This document shows, in pieces, positions 28,855-43,189 of a DNA stretch of 64,000 nucleotides. How positions within the stretch are numbered: position 1 is the stretch's first letter; the number at the start of each line of letters is the position of its first letter. Position numbers and translations under genes: made by a program. The stretch is from Agelaius tricolor (lineage: Eukaryota > Chordata > Aves > Passeriformes > Icteridae), in NCBI GenBank assembly GCA_023055355.1, contig JALJCS010000001.1:69419381-69483380 (forward strand), written 5' to 3'. A model generated the notes under the pieces. It saw nothing but the letters and a program-made list of their open reading frames with translations. It did no database searches and was not told the origin of the DNA.

Positions 28855-31800
28855 AACAGGGGAGAAAATATAAACCTGAAACAGTTAAAGATGTACTTAT
28901 AGGTCAACAGTTCTTGCTACTAGAGAGACTGCAACTGTTCCACATATTTTAAAAAGCTAGAGGAAAATAAACAAATGGTTAAGTTAGTAGAAGCTAAAAC
29001 AAAAGCTCAAAAGTGTAGTGTTAGACAGAATATTGCTGCTAGAGATTTTAAGTGTTAAGCCTTCAGGAACCTTTAAAGGAAGGCTGAAGTAAATCATTAA
29101 CAGAAAAACACATGCATTTGGGTTTCATAGCAAACTGAGCTTGACCTTTGACACTTAATAAAGTCTGAAAATGCTGTGGTAGGAAGAATAAACAAGGAAC
29201 AAATCAATAAGAAATGGCTGTAACCACTTGTTTTTCCATTTAGGAATCATACTAAAATGTTTTCTGCTGAGACTCTTTTCAAAGTACAATGTAATCACAT
29301 TTTTAACTAACAGTCTAAAAAATTGAGCTCCAGAACTGATTTCCAAGCACATTTTTATCTTTCCTTTCCTCCCCTCAAATTAGCACTGGTTTGTTTGTTC
29401 ATTTTTTTTTAAATTCCAAACAGTTGAAGGCCAAGAATCGTGTTCTGTTTTGATTTAGGATCAGTAATTTTCTGCATAAGGAAGTAGTACCTATTAACTT
29501 CAAAGATGATACTCTGATTTTTCCAGAAAGATTTAATCCTAACTGCTCTCCCAACCAACAGCTGCATACATTCCAAACTTATCTGCAACCAAACATTATA
29601 CAATGGTCTTGTGTTTTAGAGCTATAGCATAGATTGGACCTCAAGATCCAAATTCCTAAACTCTTAATGGAGCTATCAGTCTTCTTTCTTTCCCTCACCT
29701 CACTTGCACTGGGGCAAGACCGGCAAATCAAGGTTGCCCTTTAATTGACACAGGCATTCGTTTCACTTCTACAGAAGTCCTTGTGAGACCATGAAGATAA
29801 AAGCAGCACGATAAAGAAATCTTACTTCACAAGTACGTTTGGTACACTATTGGTAGTTCAGGAGGACAGACTGCCACAAAGCAACTCACAAACTAACCCT
29901 GACTTTTGACATTAAAAGGTCCTTCTGAACTTATCAGGATTGGCTAAAAGACCCCATCACATGTCAGTACCTTCAGCTGGACAGATTCTAACAGCTTTGC
30001 TTCCCTGATTACATCAACATATTCCCCTTATGTTCTGTACGTCCCTACAAAATAATCAAACTTTAGGTTTTCAATCCCTATTCTCAAGGCTCAAACTGTT
30101 ATCTGAGAGATACTCCCATGTTACAAACTAGCCTTTCCCACCCTCCACCCCAAAGCAGTCATCAGACAATTGGCATTTCAAGCAAGGGACAGACTAGTTA
30201 CCATAGAGGAAAAGGTAGACTAACAAAACTCTATTATGCAGGCCAAATAAAACAGAAAAAAAAGTGACTTCAGGGCAAATCATTTAGATGCTGCAAAAAG
30301 TAAGTAGTATTTTTCAAGGTAAGATCTGATTGTTTAACTTGCACCTGCTTCAGAGGGGAATCTGTATTTGCACAGAAACAACAGTGCCTATTTTGCAACA
30401 TGACTTTACAAACCAAAAACCAGACAAATGTTCCACATGCCTGCATTTAATAAGTACAAACACTGAACTACACAGCAAATTTCTGTCTTTGGCCTTATAA
30501 CACTATTTTGTGCTATTGTTATGTGGAAAATACATTTGACTTTAAAGCAAGGAACCTTCAGGTAAAGTAAGGTGACTTAAAGTTAAAAAGTTCAGTATGT
30601 GTTCTTCATAAAGAATGCTTTCTTGTTTTTCCAGATAATTTTATCAATCCTATCACAAATACAATGCCAAGTCAATACAGAAGTCCAAAACTGGATTATT
30701 TTTAAGCAACACTAAGAGTTGGATACTGTTTTCACAGACTGAAGAAAAAAAGGGGACTTGCACACATTTAAATTTCTTTTACCCACCATCTCCTACTCTC
30801 TTCACTTCAAGTACAGAAAACTTAAACAATAGCAGCATCTTAAGTTTCTAGACAGCAAACAAATGAATTAAAGTAACCTCCCTTTCAGAGGATTAATAGT
30901 GAGAGGAAATCATTTGCATGGAAAGCTTGATAAGAGCAGACAGCACGTGTGAAGGAATAAATCTTCATGTCAGCGTGTGCCCTTTATATCAGTTACACTC
31001 ACGTGCACTCTAACCCTTGCAACCAAGTGAACCAGCCACTGTTAACTCTTGACCTTGTTCTTCCCTCTCACTCCCATGCAAAATTTTCAAGTCTGCCAAT
31101 ATGACTCACTGGGACAATAAACTATTTCTCATTAACTTAATACCCAGCTACCCAGGCAGTTATCTGTCTGACTTCCAGCAATCTAAAAGGCCAGGTTGCC
31201 ATTCATCTAGAAAACTTGAACAACTTGCTACACTGCACACACAGTATTTTTATCTTAGCTAAGCAGCTGGATGTGACTTGCTGCATAGGTCAGCCTGACA
31301 GATACAGGACATGTGCAATACAGCCTGTTGAGGTACTCAGCAGACTTAGAGCTCACACCTGCATATTTTTAGTTTTTATGAACAACAAAGGATTTTGAGT
31401 GGAGTCTCAACATTGCAAATATCACAGGTTGCAGTTATAATGTGGATGATATTTACAGTTAGTAAAGCACAAGAATTTTTTAAACAAAATGCTTCCCGAT
31501 AAGCTGTTGAATCAAGACACCCTTCCCCAAGACAGAACATACTGTTAAACCCTATTTTCTGGAAGATCCTTAAGTCAAACCAATGGGCAGGAACTTGGGA
31601 GAGTCACTTTTTATCAATCTTTAATGTTTGTTTTTCTTTCCAAGGAAGGTGGAAGAGAAAGGAAAGGAGAGTTTGTACACCTACTGCTGAGAAAGACAGC
31701 AAGGATTGAGCACCTACCACAGAGGGACTTGCTCTTATAATGCCACATTATAAGAGGGGCTGTAAGTTATTTGTATTTCTAAACATGCCACTTTCCCCTA

Positions 31801-31979
31801 GTTAAAAACAAGCCACAAACCAGAAGTGGTTTCTCAAAACAGTGGTTCCCAAACTTGCTTCCCAGGAGGTAGCAGGAGGAGCTGCAGCTGTAGATTCACC
31901 CTGTGCTCCCAGAGCTGGCAATGCTTTCCTGGTATCCAAAATGATTATTTCTGGCTCCCTAAAGAACTGACTCCCTAAA

Positions 31980-32085
31980 ATGCCATGGGGTTCTATGGGC
32001 ATCACAGCATGGCATTAGGGGAATTGGAACTACGTGGTGTTTAAGCTCCTTTCCAACCCAAACTATGCTACGGTTCTCTGATAAA
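31980..32085 (+). mobile_element. CR1 LINE 3' tail
   Basis: The plus strand shows GGAACTACGTGGTGTTTAAG followed by CTCCTTTCCAACCCAAACTA and an ATGCTACGGTTCTCTGAT end. This is the CR1 3' tail, whose terminal octamer-like repeats read ATTCTATGAT. Only the last about 100 bp are clear. The GC-richer DNA at 31,850-31,980 may belong to the same element or to another. Confidence 0.65.
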
Positions 32086-34449
32086 AATGTTTTGGGATTG
32101 GGTTTTTCCTTAAGAAACACTACTGAGAAACATGAAAGCAAACACTCCCTAAAATCTATTTTAAAGGAGCACCATACTTATTTCAAGTTAATAATTTCAA
32201 TTATTAATTTCAATTTGTGGTGGATTAATCTTGGTTAGACACCAGCCACCTACCAAGCCATTCTATAACTCACCTCCTCAGCTCAGGACAGAGGAGAGAA
32301 AGTAACTAAAGGCTCATGGGTTGAGATCAAAGACAAGGCGATCAGTCACCAATTACTGTCATGGACAAAACAAGCTCAGCTTAGGGAAATTAGTTTAATT
32401 TGTTACCAATCAAATCAGATCAATGAGAAATAAAACCTAATCCTAAAATATACATTCCCCTTCTTCCTGGGCTCAATTTCATTCCCAAATTCTCTACCTC
32501 CTCCCTTCAGTGGCACAGAGGTACAGAGAATGGGGGTTGCAGAGAGTTCATCACATGTTGTCTCTGCTGCTCCTTCCTCCTCACACTCTTCCCCTGCTCC
32601 AGCATGGGATCCCTTCCACAGGGGACTGTCCTCCACTAACTCCTCCAGTACAAATTCTTCCCATACCTAGCAGTTCTTCCTGAACTGCTGTGCAGACCCC
32701 TACAACATTTTTCACATATGTGAGTCCTCTTTAGCATTACAGGTTCTCTCCTTTACTGTATAGTATTACTTTCCAAAAATTATATGGTTATGCTTAAGAC
32801 ATCAAATCAGCTCTGAAAATACTGAGTATCCTTACAAATTAAATACTTTAAGTTTTTACATAGATAAAATCCCATCAAAGATAAGGGAGTAATAAAGCTT
32901 ACATATCCCATATAAAAAAATAATGTGTATAAACAATGATAACTGGAATAAATTTGTTGTTTTAGTCAAGAACCACATCTTTCTAGTCCAATAATGCTAG
33001 TACTACATTGCTTATTCTTTGACTTCTTTGACTTATTCTTTTAGGGCATCCACCTACTAGCAATTCTTTACCAAAACTGTGGTAAAAAAACCCCAAGAAC
33101 ACAACAACACACACCAGTCCATCAAATTTTGGTTAGGGTTACAACCTTCTGAAGATTCTTCTAAAGAAAAAATTAGTCTTGCTTGATAATGATCACACTA
33201 TCTTAGTAATAAAACTGATGCTTTTACTGACTATTTTGCTGTATTCTGGGAAAAAATCTGAAGTCCAAAGCTCTTATTTATAAAATAAGTAGGCAAAACA
33301 ACACAAAACTGAGCCAATCATACTGCTGGTTCTTTTCCTCCCCCTTTTTCACCAATACCTTTAGCTCTTCAAGCTTCTGGATGCCTGTTTTAAAAAGACT
33401 CTTTGTACCCACCATGAGCAAACAAATGATCACACAGTGTCCGGTATAATTTTTTTTAAGTCCTGGATTAAAACTTTGTTTATTACTTCCTTAATGTAAG
33501 CTGGTTTGGAGTTTTGGGGTTTTTTTAAGAGAAACTATAAAATTTAGTCAAGGAATCAGTTGTCTCCTTCAAATATCTGATGAAAGCTGGAAGATCTTAG
33601 AAGTTTCAATGCCCTACTCTTTTACTGTTCACTAGAAAAATGCTTTATTCGTTGAAAAGAAGCCTAAAAGCACCACTCTTCCTAGAAACTAGCAGTCTTG
33701 CTTAAAGTGGGCAGACATTAAATACTTTCTTTCAATGACACAGCCATTTTTCTTCTGTCAAAAGCAAGAACTGGTACATAAACAGTACAGATTTTTTTTT
33801 CCAGTTATTATGCATACTAGTACATTACCAAACAGTATAACAGTTATCACAAAAGACAAGCACCCAATTATTTCTGCTGAAGGCTCAATCTCCATGCAAT
33901 AACATTTGACTCTGATTTCTTAGAATCTCTGCATTTTACACATGTTCTATTTTATCAGCTTCCTACCTAAGCACTAAGTAGCTCAGCTACTACCACCATT
34001 TCTACAACCACATTTACTTCAGTGCTATTTCCAGAACTCTATCAATTAAGGAATTACACCAACAATTTTCCACCTATGCAGTTTAATTCCATATGAGTAA
34101 GTGAACTATTATTCCCTTTTTTCTGATTTTAGGGGAAGAGAAACAGTAAAAATAACATTAAGCCTAACAAAAGTGCTATTACAACAGTAACTGTCACTAG
34201 ATAATGTGTGAATAGTTAGATCAACATTAATAACATGTATACAATACACACATTCACATTTCATACAAAAGGAAAAGTCTCACTCTTATAATGATCTAAA
34301 AAGCTCAAGACATAGGGCTACTTTCACCAACCACTAAATTACAGCTTCTGATAAGAAGAAAAGGGCAGAAAAAGCAACAAAACAAGAAAAGGAGTGTTAA
34401 GTGTATTACATGCAAGTTCCTGAACAAAGCTTTTGATTCCTGCTGCTCA

Positions 34450-35170
34450 TGGAGTACAACTCTACTGAGCTTGGCCAAGGGCTGCTGCCAGCCCCACAAG
34501 TGACCTTAGCAGGTTGTGTCTTCTGTGGAGCTCCTGCTGCTCAGTGCTGGGCTATGCAGCGCAGGATTGGCTGCAGGGACACAGAAGCACAGAGAGGCAC
34601 TGGCAGGACTGGAAGCCCAAAGAGCATCCTTCTTCCAGGAGCCTTCATCCCTGACAGCTCCAGCCTGTCTCTATGCCCCAAGGAGCACTAGGGTGAAGGC
34701 AGGTAGGGAACCCAAGGCACAGGCCCAGAAGAGGGGATATCTGGCCTGTTCTCCTTGGTCTGTCCCAGGAGAGCCTGAGCCCCCATGGCCAGGTGAGCCC
34801 ATGCCAGGGCACTTTCAGAACCAAGGGAGAGTACTGACCTGGGTCATGGGACACACTGGGGGAAAAACATTTCAGGATAACACAATTAACTTAGAGGATG
34901 TTTATGGGAGGAACCAAGCAGATGTTTAGGGGTTTTAGGGAAGAACAAGTGTGGAAAAGTAAGAAGTATGAGAGAGTAAAAAGCATTGCCCATATGTGAG
35001 CAGTTTGCTGGCTGGTATAGTCATCTCAGCATACCCTGCCCCTGCCAAGCACAGCCTGTCCTGTCTGCTTGCTAAATTCCCATTTAAACTTCTCCTGGTA
35101 AAGGCATCTGTGTTCATACCTGAGTGTCTGAAACCAGCAGGAAGGATCCACATTGCAAACATATATTATA
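34450..35170 (+). mobile_element. Possible LTR-type element (unclassified)
   Basis: A sharply bounded GC-richer block in AT-rich intron DNA. Its right part has the look of an avian ERVL-type LTR end: AGGATAACACAATTAACTTA, a GGATGTTTATGGG / AGATGTTTAGGGG repetition, a TTTAGGGAAGAACAAGTGTG segment, CTGCCAAGCACAGCCTGTCC, and CTGAGTGTCTGAAACC near the end. I cannot match it to a named family and no AATAAA is present, so this is a weak call. Confidence 0.3.
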
Positions 35171-36147
35171 AGTACAGATACACACACATTCACACTACCA
35201 GAACTCCATTCTGTTCAGCTAGAGAGGGGAGTGGGATGACACCACTAGTGCTTTGTTCATGTGAATGGTGCTATTTGAGTGCCTGTCAGTTAATCTGTGT
35301 GGCCAGCTGTGCACACATGTGTACATGTGGCGTGCATGTGCACTGTGTGACACAAAGCTGCAGCAACTTCACTGCTCTCAGGCTGTCAGATCTGGCCTGA
35401 GATTTTCCCAATCACTTAGAACCAAAGAAAAAAAAATTATAGCCCTACTTAAAATACACTAGTCCTCCCCTTCTGGTCTAAGCTTGTATTTCCAGCAAGT
35501 TGCACTTGTCACAAAACAATTAGTTCTTTCTTACACCAGTCAATGAAAAACTAGTGACATAGCAAAACTCAGCAGAGCTGGCTAAACAAGACATTTCCAA
35601 TTCTGAAAGCCCAGTTTTAATTCCACCATCTTAGCAGAGGAGTTTTCATGTACAATGTCCACTTGGCAACAGGTTTGTCCTCCTGAAGAGCCAATGTAGC
35701 ATTTACTCCCAGCCACTATAGAGTTAACTCAGGTGTCATCAGGAGCTCTGAATTGTATCAAGGGGTAAGAAGGCATTGCACAAAAGTCCTGCTGGAGATG
35801 TCCCTGTCAGATAAATTCACTAGTAGCTTTTAGCTGATAAAAAGAGCATCATAAGGAATACCTCTGGGAAGCCCTGCACTTCCTCCCAAAGACAGCACAG
35901 CATAAGAGTTGCTAGGACAGGACACTTTCCTTGCAGCAACTGGAATACAAGTTAGGGAGCTCAGCAGCTGTTCTAAACTTCCATGAAGTCTAAATGTCTT
36001 CACTGAAAAAAAAAAAAACAACCAAAAAACTAAAAAACCCCACCCCACCACCCCCAGACTTTCATGCCTGATCCCTAAACAGAAATATGGAAATTTGTTG
36101 TACATAGCTTGACCTTGATAGCATAACATAATGTAAACTAGTAATTA

Positions 36148-36175
36148 ATTACTTTTACTAGTAGGTAAAAGTAAT
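36148..36175. repeat. Perfect hairpin, 11-bp stem, 6-nt loop
   Basis: ATTACTTTTAC, loop TAGTAG, then GTAAAAGTAAT, with no mismatch. AT-rich, in intron 1; the function is unknown and it may be fortuitous. Confidence 0.85.
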
Positions 36176-37082
36176 CAAATAACATGGATTATTAGCATGC
36201 CTGCTCTTGAGTAGTGTTGGAGAATTTTCAAGTAAGACTGCAAACACACGTATCAACCCAACAGACTGCACAAGTAATTAACTACTGGGAGTGCAGACAG
36301 CAAAAGAACAGTGCCTGTTCTTTAATTATTCTAAAATTATTAAAAAGTAAACTATAGCAGGCATGTTTATTTAGCTAAAGTGTTTCAAAGAAAAGCTGTT
36401 GACACTCAGTATCCCCCAGCCAGTCCAAAGAAAACAAAGAATCAAAAGGCCTGACTGGTTCTAATTCAGGGTGCAGACTGGAGTGCAGAAAGCCCTGTGG
36501 CTCGTGCTTTATTCAGAGAAAAGCACTGGGTGCCAAAGAAGGATGAAATCAGCAGTGATGTGAGGAGCCCTTGGCAGTTCAAATCTGGTAACAACCACAC
36601 CACCAGTTCTCTAAGAATCCATCTCCAGAGGAAGGTGGCTGCTCTTCAGGGAGTTTCTTTAAGGGAAAGAAGAGAAGCTTCGCTGTACAAGGAATGTATA
36701 CTCAGCCCACGAATCAGGAGCCTGAAATTGAGGAATTGCCAAATATTGAGCAGGTGTGTAAGATCTGAGGATTGGTAACTCTGCAGGTATGAACAAGACA
36801 GGAATTGCAACAAAAGCAAGCAAAGCATTAAGCTGATAAGCTCCAACACTAAAGCTAGTGTGGCACTGGAGTCTTGTGTTGCCTTTGGCACCAACAAGGT
36901 AGAGGAAGCAAGAAAAGGGGAAGAAGGAAAACTAGGCAGATTTCATGGATGATAGGATAAGAGCAAAAAGATTCTAACAAACTGAAGCCCTATACAAGAA
37001 TGTGTAGGTGAAGTAGTTACCCAAACAAAAAGTGAATAATTTTAATAACAATTCAGGGAATAGGTCTGAAAAGCATATTTTA

Positions 37083-37125
37083 ATAGTTTAAGTGGTATAA
37101 AAGATATAGTTTAAGTGGTATAAAA
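37083..37125. repeat. Perfect 20-bp tandem duplication, period 23
   Basis: ATAGTTTAAGTGGTATAAAA is present at 37,083 and again at 37,106 with no mismatch. A small recent duplication in intron 1. Confidence 0.9.
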
Positions 37126-40100
37126 CTGTTACTGTGGGACAGAGGCATGCATTCTTTCCCTCTTTGTACAAATGCAGAGACATGGAAACATTACAGCTCA
37201 TTGGACAATGAATGGGAATGCCTGGGTGTAGAAACACCAGGAAGAACAGCAGGAGAAAACAGCAGCACATGTTGATCACACCTAGATAAGCAGATCAAAG
37301 ATCATAGTACATCTACATATCTACTCCTCGAAATACCTAAGTCAGTAAAACAAGAACTACATTTACACTATAGTAGGGGACAAACTATAGGTTAGGTCAC
37401 AGAGAGATAATGGTGGGAAGATAAACAACAGGATTGGAAATATAAGGCAGCCAGGAAAGGGAGACAAGAGACTGAGTAAATTCTAATCTCAGTAATGACT
37501 CAGGGGTGGAACAAGATTAAGAGATCCTCACCACTATGATTTCCTATAGGGTACAAAAGTCCAAATTCAGCACATAACTACTGACCTAAGAAAAACCCAG
37601 CAGACATGAGAATTTTGATAGCAGGAATTTCCCATCACTCATTGCATTGGGAGGATTTCTAGCAAGACCACTTGGACACATTCATCTGTGTGGTCTGGTT
37701 GCCCAACAGCAGGTACTGAGTACGTGGGTAGGACTGTGTGCATGCACAGGGGTGAGGGTTGGTTAGGTTTTGAGTTGAATTTTAGGTGAGTTTTTGGGTT
37801 GGTTTGTTTTAATTTTAAAAATTACCTCCCTATCTTCTAATGGCTCACAATGAACTTTGCTTCAACATTATTCATCATTCAAATGGAAGGAGATTAATGG
37901 GACAGGTAAGAGGGGGAAAAAAACATATACTGTACTTCCAGGGGAAACAGTCCATAACTTCCATCACCATATCATTCAGGCATTAAGGAATCACACATAC
38001 CAGCTGTAGTACAGAATATTTTATGTCTGACTCAACCTTTCCCACTATTTGAGAGGAAAAAATTTCATTGCAGGAGAAATTCCTGATTTTCCTAAATAGC
38101 ATATAACACTAGCTTATTGTGAAACAAAACCTGATGCAATTTAAATGCCAAACCACTCCAAATTCAATCTTCTTTTAAAGCTGTAATTTAATTAGTTCTC
38201 TCCCTGGGTATTCCTGGCTTATGAACATCGCAATTTAAAGACCAATTCAGATAATTCCATGTACCAATAAAATTATGTTGCATTTTAATACATTCTTAGC
38301 CAGTAAATCACATGTGCTATCTGACATTTAAACTAGACAATGCAATGTCACGTCACTTGCATCCTTCAGTCATTTCTTAGAATTACTTACTCAACCCAAT
38401 GGCATGGGCAAAAAGTAAGGGCTGATAAGAAGGCAGTGAAAACAACAAAGAAAAGCTTGTTAAAAAACAAAGGGAAACTAATTAGGAACAAAAATTTGAT
38501 CTAATAAATTATTCTGCATGAATAATGATCAGCTTGTCAAAATTCATACTGTTTGTTCACGAAGCTCACAGTTGGAAACAGGAGGGATATTTCAGGTCAA
38601 GAACGAGGAGGTTCTTTGGCAAAAACTACACAAAGAAGTTTGCACAAACTTCTGCCAACATAATACTTAGCTTGAGGCAATGCTTTAACTTTCAGGAGCT
38701 CTGAAGTGAATCAATTAGAAAAAAAAAAACAAACACCAAAAAACTTCTGACATACTTACTAAAGGATTCTGGTAGTTCTACAACCAGTTTACTACTCGTA
38801 AACATATTACAGACTTCATATGAGAAATTACTGAAACTAGAAAATGAAAAGATCCAAAGCAACAATGTTATTTTTACATGTTTCTCTTCCATTGGTAAAC
38901 ACAACTAGGGACAGCTCCTTAGAAGACAGAGGACAAATTCACTGAAGTTGCTCATATTCAAGATGGCTACTGTCAAACTGGGCCATTCCTGCTCTTCAAA
39001 AGCCTGGAAGGAACAAGGCATAAAAGTCTCTATCAATCTTTCTCCCTTGCCCCTCACCCCCAGTCAGAAAGTATCTTCACATAACGTTGCCAAGGCAAAC
39101 AGATGATGCCATACACTGCAGTATTGCTGAACATAAATAGTAAGTTTCCTGACAATCAGAATTAAATACTTGCTAGGTGCAAGTTGGTAGAAGCTTCAAG
39201 ACCACCACTCTTCTCATGGCTTTAATACAGCCAGATAAAAGAAAAGTATTATTTTTTTTAAAATATAGAGATAGGAAAAAAACCTTTTTTTCTTGTTTAA
39301 GGGGAAAAGACCCCAGCATTTCCACGTGGCAAATATACAACTACGAATTCTTTTTAAAACTACTCCTCAGGAAGAACAAAGGCTCTTCACTACATAATTA
39401 GAGAATTTATATTTTCAAGTATGTTTTCTGCATTTTGCTAATAAACTAGAATAAAACTTAGAAGAATGCCTTATTTTTTTACAAGGTTTCTTCTACTTTC
39501 TAAAGAAGCACTCTTCTCCCTCATCTAATTTTTATTCTAGAAAATACTAAAACAAAACAAGTAGTTCTTCACCACAATGAGGTCACCACCTCTGATACAA
39601 AGACCTCTTCAAAGCAGCTGAATATCGTGAACTTTTGCACATCTAAAAGCAGCTTTAAATATCTATCATTTATCAAGCAATCATGAATCATGCGATTAAA
39701 CTTCTTTTGAATAAAAGGATTTAAGAAAAACAGTGTATAGATACAATCACTTATCAAGAATTATCTGGATATGCTAAAGTAACATGCCATTCAAAGTATG
39801 TTTAAGATGGAACTTCTAGCAGCTTTCAACAAAGGGCTCATCCATCACAAAAGATTCCTAGAAAAACAAAGTTTCCATTTGATAAGCGAAAAGCCCTCAG
39901 AGGTACGAATCAAGTAGGTTAAAGAAACAAAGAGGGGTCAAATTAGCACACAGAGAGCAGTTACCAGCAACATCCAGAAGGAATCCATTTTGAGTCCCTT
40001 GCTGTTTGGCAATATTAACTAATCACCTGGAAAACATGGAAGAGGTGAAGAGACAAAATTCCTCATTTTAAAACACAAACTCAGGTGACTGCAGCTGAAA

Positions 40101-40599
40101 GGTGGTTTTTTGTTTAGCTGGCTTTATAGTGTGCTTTTTATTGTGGGGTTTTTTTAAGAGAGAGAATATATATGGATGATCTAACAAAGTAATTTACTTC
40201 TTAATTTCTCATGAAACAAATATGGGATGGGACTCCCAAAATTATCAGAAAGCACATTTAGAACACAAGGAAGCATGGATTGTGTTAAGAAAATAAGTTT
40301 TAATGGTGCATCCTCTACAACTGAACATTCCAAAGTTCACAGTTATTAAATGCAATTGATGTCAGTTGGACTTCAGCCTCTCCAAGTCCAAAAATCACAG
40401 ACTGACCAAGGGGAAGAAAGTGCATAACAGCAGAAATTATTTTTTAAGCTTCGTAAGCATCAATTACTAGTAATTTGTAAGCATCAATTTCTAGATACAG
40501 AACACTGTCTTAGATTAATTTCCAGTGTGAAAGTCTCTTACTAAGCATTAAAGACATACAGCTGGTTTTATAAGAGATAACACATATTAAAAGAAGCAC

Positions 40600-41160
40600 T
40601 TCACTTGTACCAACTTGTATCACATTGGAAGGAGTGACTGATATGCTGAAGGTCAGGGCTGCTATGAGCAGGGACCTCAATGTGCTGACAAAAGGGGCAA
40701 CAGCAGACAGAAGGAATTCAGAGGCAGATGCATAGTCTTGCACCTGGGATGAAAGAACAGAAGCCAGTACAGACTGCAGGTCAATTGCTTAGACAGCAGG
40801 TTTGCAGAAAGGGACACGTGGACCTCATGGACACAAGCTGAATTTGAGCCAGCATGGTGCCCTTCAGCAATAAAAACTGACTGCACTCCAAGCTGCGTTA
40901 GCAGGAGCATTACCAGCAGGCTGAGGGACATGGGCACTCCATTTTCATGAGGCTCTATCTGGAGCTGCTCTGAGTTTTCTGTACCCCAGAGCAAGAGACA
41001 GACATTGATATATTGGACTGAGAGCAGGAGAAGGCCACCAAGGTAACTGAGGGTTGGAGCACCTAATGTTGGAGGGAACACTGGCAGATCTGGGGGTTTT
41101 CAACTTCATCAAAGTTTTGGGAGGCACAAGGAATGCAGATCTTACTGACATCTACGGTTA
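40600..41160 (+). mobile_element. CR1 LINE fragment (ORF2 3' part)
   Basis: The plus strand follows the CR1 ORF2 3' region in order: AAGCTGAATTTGAGCCAGCA with TGGTGCCCTTCAGCAA, then GCTGCGTTAGCAGGAGCAT, CCAGCAGGCTGAGGGA, TATCTGGAGCTGCTCTGAG, and AGGAGAAGGCCACCAAGGTA. No intact reading frame remains. It stops before the usual 3' end. Confidence 0.7.
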
Positions 41161-42009
41161 CCTAAAAGGCAGAGAAAATGTAACTACACTGCTCAAAGGT
41201 GCACAGCTATAACACAAGAGGCAGAAGATGGAATGGGATCTCTATCCAAACTCAGCCAGACAAAGGCCCCGAGTCATCTGATCTGACTGGGCTTGCTCTG
41301 AACAGGGGATCCAGAGATCCTACCCAGCCTATCATTAATATAGAGACACCACAGGAGTTTTCATAAGCAGGGCTATTTCCTCTAAAATCCACTGCCAGTG
41401 AGCTTGAAAGGAAAGGTCATAAATCTTCTTTGCAAATTAACAGGGGGATCCATCCAAAGTACAGTCTCACAAACGGAGGTCTCAATGTTTTTATGCAATG
41501 AGTTTCTTTTCTCCATAGCTACCAAACACAAGGAAGAAGAAATAACAAGCAACCACATTTTTTGATAAATTAAACATTCCTTAGTTCACCCTAGAGGTTT
41601 GTTCCCAAGTGGCTCAAGTTTATAACAGTAAATAAAATATCAATTTTAATAATGAAATTGCTGCCAGAAAATTACAGAATCTATTACATATTTCAGTCAA
41701 CAGCTCCCAATTCTCCTTGGGAGAGTTCTCATATCACTGAAGACATTACTTTAAAAGACAAAAGTTGAATTCAATTATTCAAAAATCTTTATAATTAGGT
41801 TTAGCACCAAGTCAGTTTCTTTTCTCAAGTGCAGTCATGCCAATGAGCACACTGACACAACACAACCACTCATTAGTCACAGCAACACAAATCCCATTTT
41901 AAAAAAGCAGTAAATCACACAGCCAGGGATGTATGCAATAAGTTGTGCGCAACATAAAAGCCCCCACTGCTTCTTATTATGTTATGTTCCTGGTTTGCAT
42001 TTAAAAGTT

Positions 42010-42310
42010 AGGGTCTGGAAGTTGTATTGAGGCAGGGGTTGGTCCCCTCTCCCATGAAGGAAGTCACAGGACAAGAGGAAATGGCCTCAAGTTGTACCAG
42101 GAGAGGATATTGTGAACTGCATATTAGGAAAAATTTCTTCCCTAAAAGCGTGATCAGGCATTGAGAACATGCTGCCCAGGAGAGTGGTGGAATCACCATC
42201 CCTCTAAGTGTTCAAAAAACATGTGGATGTGGCATTTGGGGACACACTTTAATGATGGACTTAACAGTGCTGAGTTAGTGGTTTGGGCTTAGAGCCTTAT
42301 TGGTTCTGAC
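42010..42310 (+). mobile_element. CR1 LINE 3' end
   Basis: This is one of the clearest CR1 copies. The plus strand shows GGGTTGGTCCCCTCTCCCAT, a GTCACAGGACAAGAGGAAAT segment, AATGGCCTCAAGTTG, ATTAGGAAAAATTTCTTCCC, ACATGCTGCCCAGGAGAGTG and GTGGAATCACCATCCCTCTA, in the usual order. It ends near the tail region after a degraded TTAGTGGTTTGGGCTT segment. Confidence 0.8.
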
Positions 42311-43189
42311 TATACAATATGTGCGCTGATTCTTTTGCATATGCTAACTTCTTCATAAAATTCAGAATTTGAACCATCTGGGTTTAAAACCAACCTTCAA
42401 GTGCTCAAGAAAGGTATAAAGCAATTCTAATTAACTCTAAATTGGAAATAAAAAGGCATTGGGAAATAGCAAATCAAGGAAGTCTCTACTAGCAGTAGTT
42501 CATGAAACTCAAAGACAGCAGTGGGGAAAAAAGTAACATTCTTTTTAATTTATTCTGCTTTTGATATGCTGTACATAGTGCAATACTCCTGACCACCAAA
42601 AAATGCCAAGAATGAGCCATTTTCTTGTTTGCACTACTGCATTCGTGAAGACCCATAAGTTTGAAATAACATACTTCTGCATTTTGTACCAATCTATTCA
42701 AAGACTTTTTTGATAGATCTAATTCTAATTACTCTAATACTTTCACCATCAAAATTCAATCCTGCAACAACAAACATATACAATATTGACTTTTTTTCCA
42801 TAATAGATTTATTTCTACTGTGTGCAGCTCTTATTATTTTTTTTAAAAGCACTGGGGCTATGCTGTGGCAGAAATAAACCTGCAAACAGTAGACTGGGTT
42901 TGATTCTGCTTTTGCACTTTCCTAAAAGTGTGTGTCTGCATTCAGAAACAGAAGTCCCTGAGTGCAAAAGGAAATGTTGTTTCTTTCTTGCGTGTTGAAA
43001 ATAAAACATTGTGTATTTGCAGCAAGTACCTGTGGCAGTACATAGCTTTTACACTTCCACTATTTCCAACCTGTGGATGATACCTGGACATTGACTGGAG
43101 GAGGGCTCCGAAGCCTCCATCCCACTCTGAATACAAGTCAAACACAACTTACAGGTATGGAATATTAATCCAAATATTTCCAGGTGGGA

